Origin: AP-15 sp963762575
GTDB lineage: Bacteria > Pseudomonadota > Alphaproteobacteria > ATCC43930 > CGMCC-115725
Reading direction: 5' to 3'
NCBI GenBank assembly: GCA_963762575.1
Contig: CAVXLL010000013.1
Location: 124,001 to 188,000, forward strand
DNA length: 64,000 bases
Numbering within the stretch: position 1 is the first letter of the stretch; every line of letters starts with the position of its first letter. Below, piece after piece: positions 25,594-34,279 of this stretch. The notes beneath the pieces are model-generated. The model was not told the origin of the DNA, searched no databases, and worked only from the letters and a program-made list of their open reading frames with translations. The position numbers and the translations under genes were made by a program.

Positions 25594-26249
25594 ACGGCGT
25601 CCACGATATGGGCGGCATGCACGGTATGGGGCCGGTCGCGCCCGAAGCCGACGAGCCGGTCTTTCACGAGCCTTGGGAGGGCCGCGTTTTGGCGCTCAAC
25701 CGCGCCACGGCGGCCCTCGGAAAATGGAATATCGACGCGAGCAGGCATTCAATCGAGCGTATCCGGCCCGCCGATTATCTCGGTATGAGCTATTACGAGA
25801 AATGGCTGGTCGGGCTGGTCACGCGGCTTGAAGAGAGTGGCCTCGTTACTCCCGCCGAACTCGAAAGCGGCCAGCCGACATCGGGGACCCCTAAGGCGAC
25901 ACCGCCGTTGACGGCCGAGCAGGTCGCAGCGCCGGTCGCTGAGCGCGGCTGGTTCGAGCGTCCGGTGAATGCGCCGCCGCGTTTTGCGGTCGGCCAGGCC
26001 GTACAGGCAAAAAAGATCAATCCGGCCGGTCACACGCGCCTGCCGCGGTACGCGCGGGGAAATGTCGGCGTTGTCGACCGCATCCATGGCGCACATGTGT
26101 TTCCGGACAGCAACGCCCATTTTCGCGGCGAGAACCCGCAGCACCTCTATTCCGTGCGGTTTTCCGGGCGCGAGCTGTGGGGCGAGGCGGCATCGGCCCG
26201 CGATGCCGTCTACATCGATCTCTGGGAAGACTATCTCGAGCCTGCGTGA
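25590..26249 (+). CDS. nthB: Nitrile hydratase beta subunit
   Basis: A protein of ~219 aa starting at GTG 25590 with the family N-terminus MNGVHDMGGMHGMGPV. PADYLGMSYYEKWL lies in the helical part. The C-terminal beta barrel has RFAVGQAVQAKKINPAGHTRLPRYARG and LYSVRFSGRELWG. It pairs with the alpha subunit around the cobalt site in the cytoplasm. Its stop overlaps the accessory gene start (GTGA). Confidence 0.94.
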   Translation: MNGVHDMGGMHGMGPVAPEADEPVFHEPWEGRVLALNRATAALGKWNIDASRHSIERIRPADYLGMSYYEKWLVGLVTRLEESGLVTPAELESGQPTSGTPKATPPLTAEQVAAPVAERGWFERPVNAPPRFAVGQAVQAKKINPAGHTRLPRYARGNVGVVDRIHGAHVFPDSNAHFRGENPQHLYSVRFSGRELWGEAASARDAVYIDLWEDYLEPA

Positions 26250-26680
26250 ACCCGATGCCCGATCCGGAGCCGGTCTTTGCCGAACCGTGGGAAGCCCACG
26301 CCTTTGCGCTCGCCGTCAAGCTGTCGGAGGCCGGTCTCTTCACCTGGAGCGAATGGTCAACCGCGCTCGCCGAGGAGCTCGCCGCCGCGAGCCGGCGCGG
26401 TGAACCCGATGACGGCTCCCGCTATTACCACCATTGGCTCGCCGCGCTCGAACGCCTAGTCACCGCAAAAAATCTCGTCGCGGCCCCATCCCTTCTCGCA
26501 CGAAGAGAGGAGTGGGCAGAGGCGTACCGTCGAACGCCACACGGAAATCCCGTAACGCTGGAAGCAGCCCCTCACCCCAGCCCTCTCCCCGCCCCCTCCC
26601 TAACCCTCCCCCGCGAGCGGGGGAGGGAAGGGTGGGGGCAAAGCGGAGAGAGGGAAGGACCCGTGTCAGCGGGGCGGTGA
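26246..26680 (+). CDS. Nitrile hydratase accessory protein with repeat-derived tail
   Basis: The first ~108 residues resemble the N-terminal part of the beta subunit (EPVFAEPWEAHAFALAVKLSEAGLFTWSEW … YYHHWLAALERLV … RTPHGNPVTLE). This is the P14K/NhlE-type chaperone that loads cobalt into the alpha subunit. The last ~35 residues (APHPSPLPAPSLTLPRERG…) are encoded by a palindromic intergenic repeat and are not family sequence, so the natural stop codon was probably displaced by the repeat. Start is GTG 26246, coupled to the beta gene. Confidence 0.85.
   Translation: MNPMPDPEPVFAEPWEAHAFALAVKLSEAGLFTWSEWSTALAEELAAASRRGEPDDGSRYYHHWLAALERLVTAKNLVAAPSLLARREEWAEAYRRTPHGNPVTLEAAPHPSPLPAPSLTLPRERGREGWGQSGEREGPVSAGR
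26566..26660. repeat. Palindromic intergenic repeat (C/T-rich with GC hairpin)
   Basis: A sequence of type CCTCACCCCAGCCCTCTCCCC followed by an 11-bp stem (26604-26614 pairing with 26617-26627) and GGGAAGGGTGGGGG. Repeats of this composition are dispersed between genes in many high-GC proteobacteria. Only one copy is in the window. Confidence 0.65.
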
Positions 26681-26710
26681 GAGGCAGCAAGCGACGGAAA
26701 CTCACCTTTT

Positions 26711-28261
26711 ATGACCTTGCTTCGTTCCGTCGCGACGGTCGGCTCCTACACGCTGCTGAGCCGCGTCTTCGGGTTTATCCGCGACGTTTTGACGGCCGCC
26801 ATTCTCGGCGCCGGGCCAGTGGCGGACGCCTTTTTCGTGGCGCAGCGTCTGCCCAATCTGTTCCGCAGCCTATTCGCCGAAGGTGCGTTCAGCGCCGCCT
26901 TTGTCCCGCTTTTTGCCGGCACCATGGCCGAACATGGCAAAGAGGCGGCTCGGGTCTTCGCCGAGGATGCGCTCGCCGTCTTGCTAGCAGCGCTGCTCGG
27001 CTTTGTGTTGCTGGGCGAAATCTTCATGCCCGCGGTGATGGCGGTGATCGCGCCGGGATTCGGCGAGGATCCGGCCAAGTTCGGTCTAGCCGTCGATCTC
27101 GCCCGGATCACCTTCCCCTATCTTTTGTTTATTGCGCTTGTGGCGCTGCAGGGGGGTGTGCTGAATTCGGTCGACCGCTTCGCGGCCGCCGCCGCCACCC
27201 CAATACTGCTCAATCTGTTCCTGATCGCCGCGCTACTGATGATGGACCGGTTCGGCTGGCATGACGGCCGCGCCTTGGCCTGGGCGGTTACCGGAGCGGG
27301 GCTCGCGCAGTTCCTTTGGCTGTTGTCATCGTGCGCGCGGGCTGGGCTGGCGCTGCGGCTGCCCGTGCCGCGGCTGACGCCGGGCGTGCGGCGCACCCTC
27401 GCCGTGATGGCGCCGGGCACGATCGGCGCCGGCGTCACGCAGCTCAATCTCCTGATCTCGACCGCTCTCGCCTCGCTGTTGCCCGGCGGCTCGGTATCGT
27501 ACCTCTATTACGCCGACCGGCTGAACCAATTGCCGCTCGGCGTCGTCGGCATCGCGGTCGGTACAGCGATCCTCCCGCCATTGTCGCGCCAGCTGAGGCT
27601 CGGGCTTGCCGCTGACGCCGTCGACACCCAGAACCGCGGGATCGAGCTGGCGCTGCTGTTGACCTTGCCGGCAGCAGTGGCATTGGCGTTGCTCGCCACG
27701 CCGATACTGGCGGTGCTGTTCCAGCGCGGCGCCTTCGGCCCGGCCGATACGGCGGCCACTGCCTCCGCTCTCGCCGCCTACGCGGCCGGACTGCCCGCCT
27801 TTGTTCTCGTCAAGGTGGTGGCGCCGGCTTTCTTCGCGCGCCACGACACCGCCACGCCGGTCAAAGTGGCGATCGCCGCGATGACAGCCAATCTCTGTCT
27901 GACCCTCGTTCTGATGCAGTTTTTGGCCCATGTCGGGATTGCCCTGGCGACGACAATCGCAGGCTGGGTCAATGCGCTGACCCTGCTCGGGCTGTTGCTC
28001 CGGCGTGGGCATTTCCGGTTCGACAGCCGCGCCCGGCGTAACCTGCCGCGGGTGGGCATTGCCGCCCTGGGCATGGGGGTCGTGCTGGCGCTGTTGCGGA
28101 TCGTCCTCGGCCCGGCATTGGCCGGGCCGCCTCTCGTTCGCGGCGGTGCGCTCACGGCGCTGGTTGCTGCGGGTCTGGCCGCTTTCGCGCTTCTCGCGCT
28201 CGCCTTCGGGGTCGCCGATTGGCGCACTCTCCTGGGGCGGCTGCGCCGGCAACCGGCTTGA
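26711..28261 (+). CDS. murJ: Lipid II flippase MurJ
   Basis: A 516-aa MOP-superfamily membrane protein with ~14 helices that moves lipid II across the inner membrane for peptidoglycan synthesis. The conserved N-terminus (TLLSRVFGFIRDVLTAAILGAG…ADAFFVAQRLPNLFRSLFAEGAFSAAFVPLF) contains the central arginines. SYLYYADRLNQLPLGVVGIAVGTAILP is the other family hallmark. Followed by trpS after 56 bases. Confidence 0.96.
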   Translation: MTLLRSVATVGSYTLLSRVFGFIRDVLTAAILGAGPVADAFFVAQRLPNLFRSLFAEGAFSAAFVPLFAGTMAEHGKEAARVFAEDALAVLLAALLGFVLLGEIFMPAVMAVIAPGFGEDPAKFGLAVDLARITFPYLLFIALVALQGGVLNSVDRFAAAAATPILLNLFLIAALLMMDRFGWHDGRALAWAVTGAGLAQFLWLLSSCARAGLALRLPVPRLTPGVRRTLAVMAPGTIGAGVTQLNLLISTALASLLPGGSVSYLYYADRLNQLPLGVVGIAVGTAILPPLSRQLRLGLAADAVDTQNRGIELALLLTLPAAVALALLATPILAVLFQRGAFGPADTAATASALAAYAAGLPAFVLVKVVAPAFFARHDTATPVKVAIAAMTANLCLTLVLMQFLAHVGIALATTIAGWVNALTLLGLLLRRGHFRFDSRARRNLPRVGIAALGMGVVLALLRIVLGPALAGPPLVRGGALTALVAAGLAAFALLALAFGVADWRTLLGRLRRQPA

Positions 28262-28317
28262 CCGGCGCCGCGCTGCGGCGGTAACAGGCGCCGCCACCGT
28301 CATCTATATGAGATCAA

Positions 28318-29316
28318 ATGAACCGTATTTTTTCCGGCATCCAGCCTACCGGCAATCTGCATCTCGGCAATTATCTCGGAGCCATTCGCAATTGGGTTGA
28401 GTTGCAGCACGAGTTCGATTGCATTTTCTGCATCGTCGACCTTCACGCGCTCACCCAGCCGCAGGATCCCGCCGAGCTGCGCGCTTCGACGCGCGAGGTA
28501 ACGGCTGCCTACATCGCCGCCGGTATCGACCCGGAACGCTGCACGATCTTTAACCAGAGCATGGTTTCTGCTCACACTGGGCTGGCCTGGCTGCTCGGTT
28601 GCCTGACGCCGCTCGGCTGGCTGAACCGCATGACACAATTCAAGGAAAAAGCCGGGAAGCATCGCGACATGGCCGGCCTCGGGCTTTATGCCTACCCGGT
28701 ACTGATGGCGGCCGACATTCTCGTCTACAAAGCGACCCACGTACCGGTCGGCGAAGACCAGAAGCAGCATCTGGAGCTCGCGCGCGACATCGCCGGTGCA
28801 TTCAACCGCCGCTACGAACGCGACTTCTTCCCGTTGCCCGAACCGCAGATCTTCGGTGCGGCAACGCGAGTGATGAGCCTGCGCGACGGCACGAAGAAGA
28901 TGTCGAAGTCGGACACCTCAGATTACTCGCGCATCAATATGACGGACGACGCCGATACGATAGCGCTGAAGATCCGCCGGGCGAAAACAGATCCCGAGCC
29001 CCTTCCCGATGATGTTGCCGACCTCGAAGGCAGGCCCGAGGCCGACAATCTGATTGGCATATACGCCGCGCTGTCGGGGCTCTCGCGCGAAGCTGCACTC
29101 GCCCGGTTTGCCGGCCGGAACTTCTCGGAATTCAAGGACGCAATGTCGGAGCTGGCGATCGACGTGCTAGGGAGGATCGGCGGAGAGATGGGCCGATTGA
29201 TGGCGGACCTGGGATATATAGATAGGATCTTGCACCGCGGCGCCGAGCGCGCGAGGGCAATCGCCGACCCGGTCCTGCGTGAGGCTCAGGAGATCAGCGG
29301 TCTTTTGCGCCCTTGA
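28318..29316 (+). CDS. trpS: Tryptophanyl-tRNA synthetase
   Basis: A class I aminoacyl-tRNA synthetase, 332 aa. The HIGH-like motif is in FSGIQPTGNLHLGNYLGA and the KMSKS motif is exact in GTKKMSKSD. MAADILVYKATHVPVGEDQKQHLELARD and the tryptophan pocket region MTQFKEKAG are present. Length is typical of bacterial TrpS. A murJ-trpS pair is common in Alphaproteobacteria. Confidence 0.97.
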   Translation: MNRIFSGIQPTGNLHLGNYLGAIRNWVELQHEFDCIFCIVDLHALTQPQDPAELRASTREVTAAYIAAGIDPERCTIFNQSMVSAHTGLAWLLGCLTPLGWLNRMTQFKEKAGKHRDMAGLGLYAYPVLMAADILVYKATHVPVGEDQKQHLELARDIAGAFNRRYERDFFPLPEPQIFGAATRVMSLRDGTKKMSKSDTSDYSRINMTDDADTIALKIRRAKTDPEPLPDDVADLEGRPEADNLIGIYAALSGLSREAALARFAGRNFSEFKDAMSELAIDVLGRIGGEMGRLMADLGYIDRILHRGAERARAIADPVLREAQEISGLLRP

Positions 29317-29415
29317 AATTATCCCTCGCCAGCCGTATCCGGCGGGCGGGGCTCCATCGCCGCGAAGGGTTCACGCTTTTCCCGCTTTGAAGCAGGTTGT
29401 AAGTTGACGCTGCAA

Positions 29416-29441
29416 GCGCGCTGCGCGGGCAAGCAGCGCGC
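29416..29441. other. GC-rich hairpin upstream of the TauE/SafE gene
   Basis: A perfect 9-bp stem GCGCGCTGC / GCAGCGCGC with an 8-base loop, 33 bases before the exporter start. No T-run follows, so it is not a classical terminator. It may lie in the 5' leader. Confidence 0.4.
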
Positions 29442-29473
29442 AACGACAGCACGTAGCCGGCGCTTCGAGCACC

Positions 29474-30391
29474 ATGGACATCTACCTGCCGATCGCCGAG
29501 GTGTCGCTCGACATGTTTGTCCTGCTCGGCCTCGGCGCGGCGGTCGGATTTCTCTCCGGTGTGTTCGGTGTCGGCGGTGGCTTTCTACTGACGCCGCTGC
29601 TCATCTTTATCGGCGTACCGCCCACGGTAGCCGTCGCCTCCTCGGCCAACCAGCTGGTTGGCGCCTCGGTTTCCGGCGTGCTCGCCCATTGGCGGCGCGG
29701 CAATGTCGATTTCAAGATGGGATACGTTCTGCTGGTCGGCGGCCTGGCGGGCTCGGTTCTCGGGGTGTGGATCTTCACGCTGCTGAAACGCCTGGGTCAG
29801 ATCGAGCTGACAATCTCGATCTGCTACGTGCTGCTGCTCGGGACGCTTGGAGCGCTGATGATGATCGAAAGCATCCGCGCGTTGTTTCGGCTGCATCGGC
29901 CCGGAGCCTCGCGGCGCCGACTCCATCAGCACACCTGGATGCATGGCCTACCGCTCAAGGCGCGCTTCCGGCGATCGAGGCTTTACATCAGCGCGCTGCT
30001 GCCGGTTGGAATTGGGTTTGTGATCGGCGTCTTCAGCGCAATCCTCGGCATCGGCGGAGGCTTCATCATGGTCCCGGCGATGATCTATATGCTGGGGATG
30101 CCGACCGCCGTGGTGCCGGGAACCTCGCTGCTACAGATCATCTTTGTCGCCGCCAACGTCACCGTGCTGCAAGCCTATACCAACCATACCGTCGATGCCG
30201 TGCTTGCCCTCGTCCTTCTCGTCGGCGGGGTCGTCGGCGCGCGGTTGGGCACCCGGTTCGGGACGCGTCTGCGCGGCGAGCAGTTGCGTTTCCTGTTGGC
30301 CCTGATGGTGCTCGCGGTCGCCGCGAAGCTGGCCTTCGACATGACGGTGCGCCCGGCCGACCTGTATTCGATCGCTTCGGGGAGAGAATGA
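29474..30391 (+). CDS. TauE/SafE (TSUP) family transporter
   Basis: A 305-aa inner-membrane protein with seven to eight helices and two related halves. Each half has a glycine-rich motif: GFLSGVFGVGGGFLLTPLLIF and IGVFSAILGIGGGFIMVPAMIY. The family exports sulphite or organosulphonates. The following gene is a TIGR02186-type protein overlapping by 4 bases, the usual partner of this subgroup, so the two act together. Substrate not certain. Confidence 0.92.
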   Translation: MDIYLPIAEVSLDMFVLLGLGAAVGFLSGVFGVGGGFLLTPLLIFIGVPPTVAVASSANQLVGASVSGVLAHWRRGNVDFKMGYVLLVGGLAGSVLGVWIFTLLKRLGQIELTISICYVLLLGTLGALMMIESIRALFRLHRPGASRRRLHQHTWMHGLPLKARFRRSRLYISALLPVGIGFVIGVFSAILGIGGGFIMVPAMIYMLGMPTAVVPGTSLLQIIFVAANVTVLQAYTNHTVDAVLALVLLVGGVVGARLGTRFGTRLRGEQLRFLLALMVLAVAAKLAFDMTVRPADLYSIASGRE

Positions 30392-31137
30392 AGCGAGGGG
30401 TAGGTTCCCTAGGCGTTCTTTTCGTCCTTTCGCTGTTGTGTTGGGGATCGGCGGCGCGGGCCGAGGGGCTCGTTGCGGACCTCACCAGTCACCTGATCGC
30501 GATCACGACCGGGTTTACCGGCGCCTCGGTGGTGCTGTTCGGCGCGATCGACGGCCCCGGGGATGTCATCGTTGCCGTGCGCGGCCCCGAGCGCGAGATG
30601 ACGGTCCGCCGCAAGAGCCGCGTCGCCGGCATCTGGGTCAATACTCAGCAAGTGACGTTCGCGAATCTTCCAAGCTTCTACGCCGTTGCGGCGAGCCGGC
30701 CGATCGCCGACATTCTGTCGCCCGCGGCTGCGGCGTTCTATCGTCTCGGGATAGCCAATCTGAAGCTGGTAGCTGCAACCCCAGCGCCATCCGCTGTCGT
30801 TGACGCGTTCCGCACCGCGCTCGAACGCATCCAGCAAGAGGCGGGGCTGTTCGTGCAGCGGATGGGCAAAGTCGATTTCCTCGGCGAACGGTTGTTTCGC
30901 ACAACGATTACATTTCCGTCAAACGTGCCGACGGGGACCTATCTCGTCGAGGTTTTTCTGGTCCGTGACAAGGATATCGTCAGCGGGCAAACGACCCCGC
31001 TCGTGGTCTCCAAGGTCGGGGTCGATGCGGCAGTGTTCGAATTCTCCACGCGTCAGCCCGGGTTCTACGGCGCGATTGCGGTGCTGACCGCCATAGTGGC
31101 AGGATGGCTTGCAAGTCTGCCGTTCAGAGGCGGCTGA
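30388..31137 (+). CDS. TIGR02186-family membrane-anchored protein
   Basis: A 249-aa protein. The signal peptide is VLFVLSLLCWGSAARA, then a periplasmic domain (LVADLTSHLIAITTGFTGASVVLFGAID, VAVRGPEREMTVRRKSRVAGIWVNTQ), and one C-terminal membrane helix (GFYGAIAVLTAIVAGWLASLPF). GGAGAGA precedes ATG 30388, which overlaps the transporter stop. It is a predicted accessory of the TSUP transporter; molecular role unknown. Confidence 0.86.
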   Translation: MKRGVGSLGVLFVLSLLCWGSAARAEGLVADLTSHLIAITTGFTGASVVLFGAIDGPGDVIVAVRGPEREMTVRRKSRVAGIWVNTQQVTFANLPSFYAVAASRPIADILSPAAAAFYRLGIANLKLVAATPAPSAVVDAFRTALERIQQEAGLFVQRMGKVDFLGERLFRTTITFPSNVPTGTYLVEVFLVRDKDIVSGQTTPLVVSKVGVDAAVFEFSTRQPGFYGAIAVLTAIVAGWLASLPFRGG

Positions 31138-31174
31138 TCCTATCAGAATTGGGGGCCCGTCATAGGATCTATCG

Positions 31175-31651
31175 ATGGTAGAGACCGGACAGCAGCGCGT
31201 TTTCCTTGTCGTGGTCGACGAGACGGAGGAGCTTCAGATCGCCGTCCATTATGCTGCACGACGCGCTGCTCACACGGGCGGACGCGTTGCATTGCTCTAC
31301 GTGATCGAGCCCTCGGAGCTGCAGCATTGGCGCGCGATCGAGGATCTGGCGCGAGAAGAGCGTCGGGAGGAAGCGGAACAGCTGATGCGTCGGCTATGCG
31401 AAGAGATTTCGCCGATCGCCGGCTCGATGCCGATTGTCTATATCCGCGAGGGGGTGCGCAGCGACGAGTTGTTGGCGTTGATCAACGAGGAGCCGAGCAT
31501 TTCGATCCTGGTGCTGGCCGCCGGCACCGGTCCCGAGGGACCGGGACCGCTGATCTCGTATCTGACCGGAAAGCCTGCGGCCCGGCTGCGCGTTCCGATC
31601 ACGATCCTCCCTGGCGGCGCCACCATGGAACAGCTCGACTCGATCAGTTGA
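31175..31651 (+). CDS. Universal stress protein (UspA) family
   Basis: A 158-aa alpha/beta protein of the UspA fold. RVFLVVVDETEELQIAVHYAARRAAHTGGRVALLYVIEP is the first strand-helix unit. The ISILVLAAGTGPEGPGPLISYLTGKP … VPITILPGG end is a variant of the ATP-binding G-X2-G-X9-G loop. It follows the TSUP pair by 37 bases and may be cotranscribed. Probably ATP-binding, target unknown. Confidence 0.88.
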   Translation: MVETGQQRVFLVVVDETEELQIAVHYAARRAAHTGGRVALLYVIEPSELQHWRAIEDLAREERREEAEQLMRRLCEEISPIAGSMPIVYIREGVRSDELLALINEEPSISILVLAAGTGPEGPGPLISYLTGKPAARLRVPITILPGGATMEQLDSIS

Positions 31652-31676
31652 GAAGCGATGCCGGGCAGAGGCCAAG

Positions 31677-31716
31677 GGTTGATTTGGTGAGCCGGCGGTT
31701 GATTTGGTGAGCCGGC
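31677..31716. repeat. Tandem duplication of 20 bp
   Basis: Two exact adjacent copies of GGTTGATTTGGTGAGCCGGC between the stress-protein gene and the NifU-like gene. It looks like a recent slippage duplication; no function evident. Confidence 0.7.
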
Positions 31717-31765
31717 GCCCCATGCTAAAAGCCCATCTTTCGTCATTTTGCCATCGGAGCATGCA

Positions 31766-32323
31766 ATGTTCATCCAGACCGAGCAAACGCCGAATCCGGC
31801 GACGCTGAAATTCCTGCCGGGTTGTCCGGTGATGACCTCGGGCACCGCCAATTTCACCAGCGAGGAGGCGGCTCTCATCTCGCCCCTCGCGGAACGGCTC
31901 TTCTCCTTGCCGGAAGTAACGGGAGTGTTCCTCGGTGCCGATTTCGTGACGGTTACGAAAATCGAGGAGGGGGATTGGTACCGGCTGAAGCCGGCGATTC
32001 TTGCCGTCATCATGGAGCACTTTACCGCCGGCAGGCCCGTTCTGCTCGGCGATCCAGCGGCGACCGCGGCGTCCGCCACAAGCGAAGAGGACGAAGGCGA
32101 AATCGTGGCTCAGATCAAAGAGCTGCTGGAGACCCGCGTACGCCCGGCCGTGGCGCAGGATGGTGGTGACATAATCTTTCATGATTTCGAGGACGGCGTC
32201 GTCTACCTGCATATGCAGGGTTCCTGCTCGGGATGCCCGAGCTCGACCGCGACTTTGAAGGCGGGCATTGAGAACATGCTTAGGCATTACATCCCGGAGG
32301 TGGTCGAGGTGCGCGCCATCTGA
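31766..32323 (+). CDS. NfuA-like iron-sulphur cluster carrier
   Basis: A 185-aa protein with an N-terminal Nfu_N domain (MFIQTEQTPNPATLKFLPG … LFSLPEVTGVFLGADFVTV) and a C-terminal NifU-like domain. The cluster-ligating C-X2-C is in MQGSCSGCPSSTATLKAGIE. It carries a [4Fe-4S] cluster to client enzymes. ATG 31766 matches the family start; an in-frame ATG at 31748 is upstream. It precedes tsaB, as in many alphaproteobacteria; MiaB encoded at 36.5 kb is an Fe-S client. Confidence 0.94.
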   Translation: MFIQTEQTPNPATLKFLPGCPVMTSGTANFTSEEAALISPLAERLFSLPEVTGVFLGADFVTVTKIEEGDWYRLKPAILAVIMEHFTAGRPVLLGDPAATAASATSEEDEGEIVAQIKELLETRVRPAVAQDGGDIIFHDFEDGVVYLHMQGSCSGCPSSTATLKAGIENMLRHYIPEVVEVRAI

Positions 32324-32403
32324 GGCCCTGAATCGTACTCTGTCAGAGGGCAGTTAGGCTGCGAGAAGGGGCATCGGATCGACAGCCATCAGCTTCTGCT
32401 GCG

Positions 32404-33132
32404 ATGGCTTACACGGGCTTACCGCGCGTTGTCCTTGCTCTCGATTCGGCCGGTTCGGCCTGCTCGGTGGCCGTCGGTCTCGGCGAAATGGTGGTCGCCG
32501 AGGAGCGTATCGAGACGATGCACGGTCAAGCCGAAGCGATCCTGCCCTTGGTAGACAAGACAATGCGCGAAGCTGGACAAGTGCCGGCCGCGCTCGATCT
32601 TGTCGTGGTGACAGTCGGGCCGGGCAGTTTCACCGGGATTCGCGTCGGGCTCGCGGCGGCACGCGGAATAGCGCTGGCGACAGGCGCGCGGTTGCTCGGG
32701 GTGACCAGCTTTGACGCGGTGGCGGCGGCGGCCGCCCTGAGCGACTTCTCGGACACTCGCTTTTTGCTGATCGCTCTCGAAAGTCGCCGCGAAGACCTTT
32801 ACGTCCAATTCTTCGACCCGCATGGTGATCCGATCCATAAGGCAGTGGCGATCATGCCAGTTATGCTTGGCGTGGCCGTGGCCGCGACCGTCGGCGCGAG
32901 ACCGTTGCTGATTGCCGGCGACGCTGCGCCGCGTGCCTCCGCGGCGCTGGCGCAACGCCCGGACACCGCCGTCTTTGCGGATTCGGCCCCGGGCGCGGTT
33001 GGGACTTTACGAGCCGGACTTCGCCAGCTGCGGCTCGGCAAAGCGGCCGCTGTCCCGCGGCCGCTCTATCTTCGTCCGCCCGACGTCACACTACCCGATG
33101 AACCGCAAAGGCTGAGCCGCGCCAGAACATGA
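32404..33132 (+). CDS. tsaB: tRNA threonylcarbamoyladenosine synthesis protein TsaB
   Basis: A 242-aa ASKHA-fold partner of TsaD and TsaE in making t6A37 on ANN-decoding tRNAs. VVLALDSAGSACSVAVG is the phosphate-1 motif. HGQAEAILPLVDKTMREAG and VVVTVGPGSFTGIRVGLAAARGIALA are strongly TsaB-like. It overlaps rimI by 4 bases. Confidence 0.95.
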   Translation: MAYTGLPRVVLALDSAGSACSVAVGLGEMVVAEERIETMHGQAEAILPLVDKTMREAGQVPAALDLVVVTVGPGSFTGIRVGLAAARGIALATGARLLGVTSFDAVAAAAALSDFSDTRFLLIALESRREDLYVQFFDPHGDPIHKAVAIMPVMLGVAVAATVGARPLLIAGDAAPRASAALAQRPDTAVFADSAPGAVGTLRAGLRQLRLGKAAAVPRPLYLRPPDVTLPDEPQRLSRART

Positions 33133-33599
33133 ACTCGCGCATCGAGCCGGTCCCGCGCGGCGCTGCCGGCCCGATGTCCCTGCTTCACAGCGTGTGCTTT
33201 CCCGACCATCCGTGGGACGCCGGAGCGATCGAGCAGATAATGGGTATCCCGGGGTTCTTTGGATTAATTGGGTGGGCGAAAACCGACCCGGTCGGGTTCG
33301 CATTGGCTCTTGCACTTGGCGAGGAAGCCGAAATCGTGTCGCTCGGCGTGTTGCCGGACTATCGGCGCCGCCGAGTTGGTTCGTCTATTCTTGACGCGGT
33401 ATGCGGCGAGGCCCGATTGCGGGGTGCCGAAGGCGTCGTGCTCGAAGTCGCATCGGACAATGGAGCGGCGCGCGCCCTATATGCCGGGCGCGGTTTTACT
33501 GTCGTCGGATATCGTCGGAATTACTACCGCCGAGCAGAACGATGGGCCGATGCGCTCAGGTTGAGGGTACAGCTGCCGACAGCCCCGCTGGCAACTTGA
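33129..33599 (+). CDS. rimI: Ribosomal-protein-alanine N-acetyltransferase RimI
   Basis: A 156-aa GNAT-fold enzyme that acetylates N-termini, classically S18. The acetyl-CoA loop is in VSLGVLPDYRRRRVGSSILDAV (Q/R-X2-G-X-G/A type), and LEVASDNGAARALYAGRGFTVVGYRRNYYR is the RimI C-terminal signature. Translationally coupled to tsaB through an ATGA overlap. Confidence 0.92.
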   Translation: MNSRIEPVPRGAAGPMSLLHSVCFPDHPWDAGAIEQIMGIPGFFGLIGWAKTDPVGFALALALGEEAEIVSLGVLPDYRRRRVGSSILDAVCGEARLRGAEGVVLEVASDNGAARALYAGRGFTVVGYRRNYYRRAERWADALRLRVQLPTAPLAT

Positions 33600-33750
33600 A
33601 TTTGCTTACACCTGCCTTTCCTGTCGCCTTCTTGCGAATCATCACGGATGTTCTTGAAGGCATGCGAGTTTGAAGAAATCGATCATTGAACCGATTGCTT
33701 CGCTGCCGATTGTTAATTATATTCGAAAACAGACTTACCGCGGGATCATT

Positions 33751-34170
33751 ATGATGAACAACTCGGATCAGGGCAACGATTTGCTGACGCTGACGACGGA
33801 GATCGTTGCCGCGCACGTTTCCAACAATACCGTCGCGGTTGGTGATCTGCCCCAGCTGATCAACCAAGTATATAATTCCCTGGCCAACATCGGCAGTGTC
33901 CCGGTGATGCCGGCAGAACGACCGCAGCCTGCCGTTCCGGTCAAGAAATCCGTCAACCCGGATTACATCGTCTGCCTGGAAGACGGCAAAAAGCTCAAAA
34001 TGCTGAAGCGGCATCTCAAGACCGCTTACAACATGACGCCCGAGGCTTATCGTGAGCGGTGGGGATTGAGTGCCGACTACCCGATGGTGGCGCCCAACTA
34101 CGCGCGGCAGCGCTCGCGCCTCGCCAAGGAAATCGGTCTGGGCACCCGCGCAAGGCGGTCTCGGGCCTGA
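33751..34170 (+). CDS. mucR: MucR/Ros-family transcriptional regulator
   Basis: A 139-aa alphaproteobacterial zinc-finger regulator of surface polysaccharide, motility and cell-cycle genes. The finger is YIVCLEDGKKLKMLKRHLKTAYNMTPEAY, of the MucR kind in which Asp replaces the second Cys. YRERWGLSADYPMVAPNYARQRSRLAKEIGLG follows. ATG 33751 fits the family N-terminus; the frame is open from 33670, where the leader is AT-rich. Confidence 0.93.
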   Translation: MMNNSDQGNDLLTLTTEIVAAHVSNNTVAVGDLPQLINQVYNSLANIGSVPVMPAERPQPAVPVKKSVNPDYIVCLEDGKKLKMLKRHLKTAYNMTPEAYRERWGLSADYPMVAPNYARQRSRLAKEIGLGTRARRSRA

Positions 34171-34279
34171 CTGCTACGCACCTTGCGGTATGCAATGCGA
34201 TGCGCCTTCGGGCAAGTAGGCGGATTCGATGCTATCGGATATATTATCGGTCGATGAGCCTCGTGATCACGGAGACGCG

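Noticed and set aside
26566..26660. CRISPR-like repeat
   Set aside because: Single palindromic copy with no spaced direct repeats; fits a dispersed intergenic repeat.
27326..28303. 325-aa minus-strand frame opposite murJ
   Set aside because: Antisense shadow rich in Q, R and E; no motifs.
29404..29473. Upstream extension of the frame that covers the TIGR02186 gene
   Set aside because: That long frame overlaps the exporter gene; the real start is ATG 30388 with a ribosome site and signal peptide.
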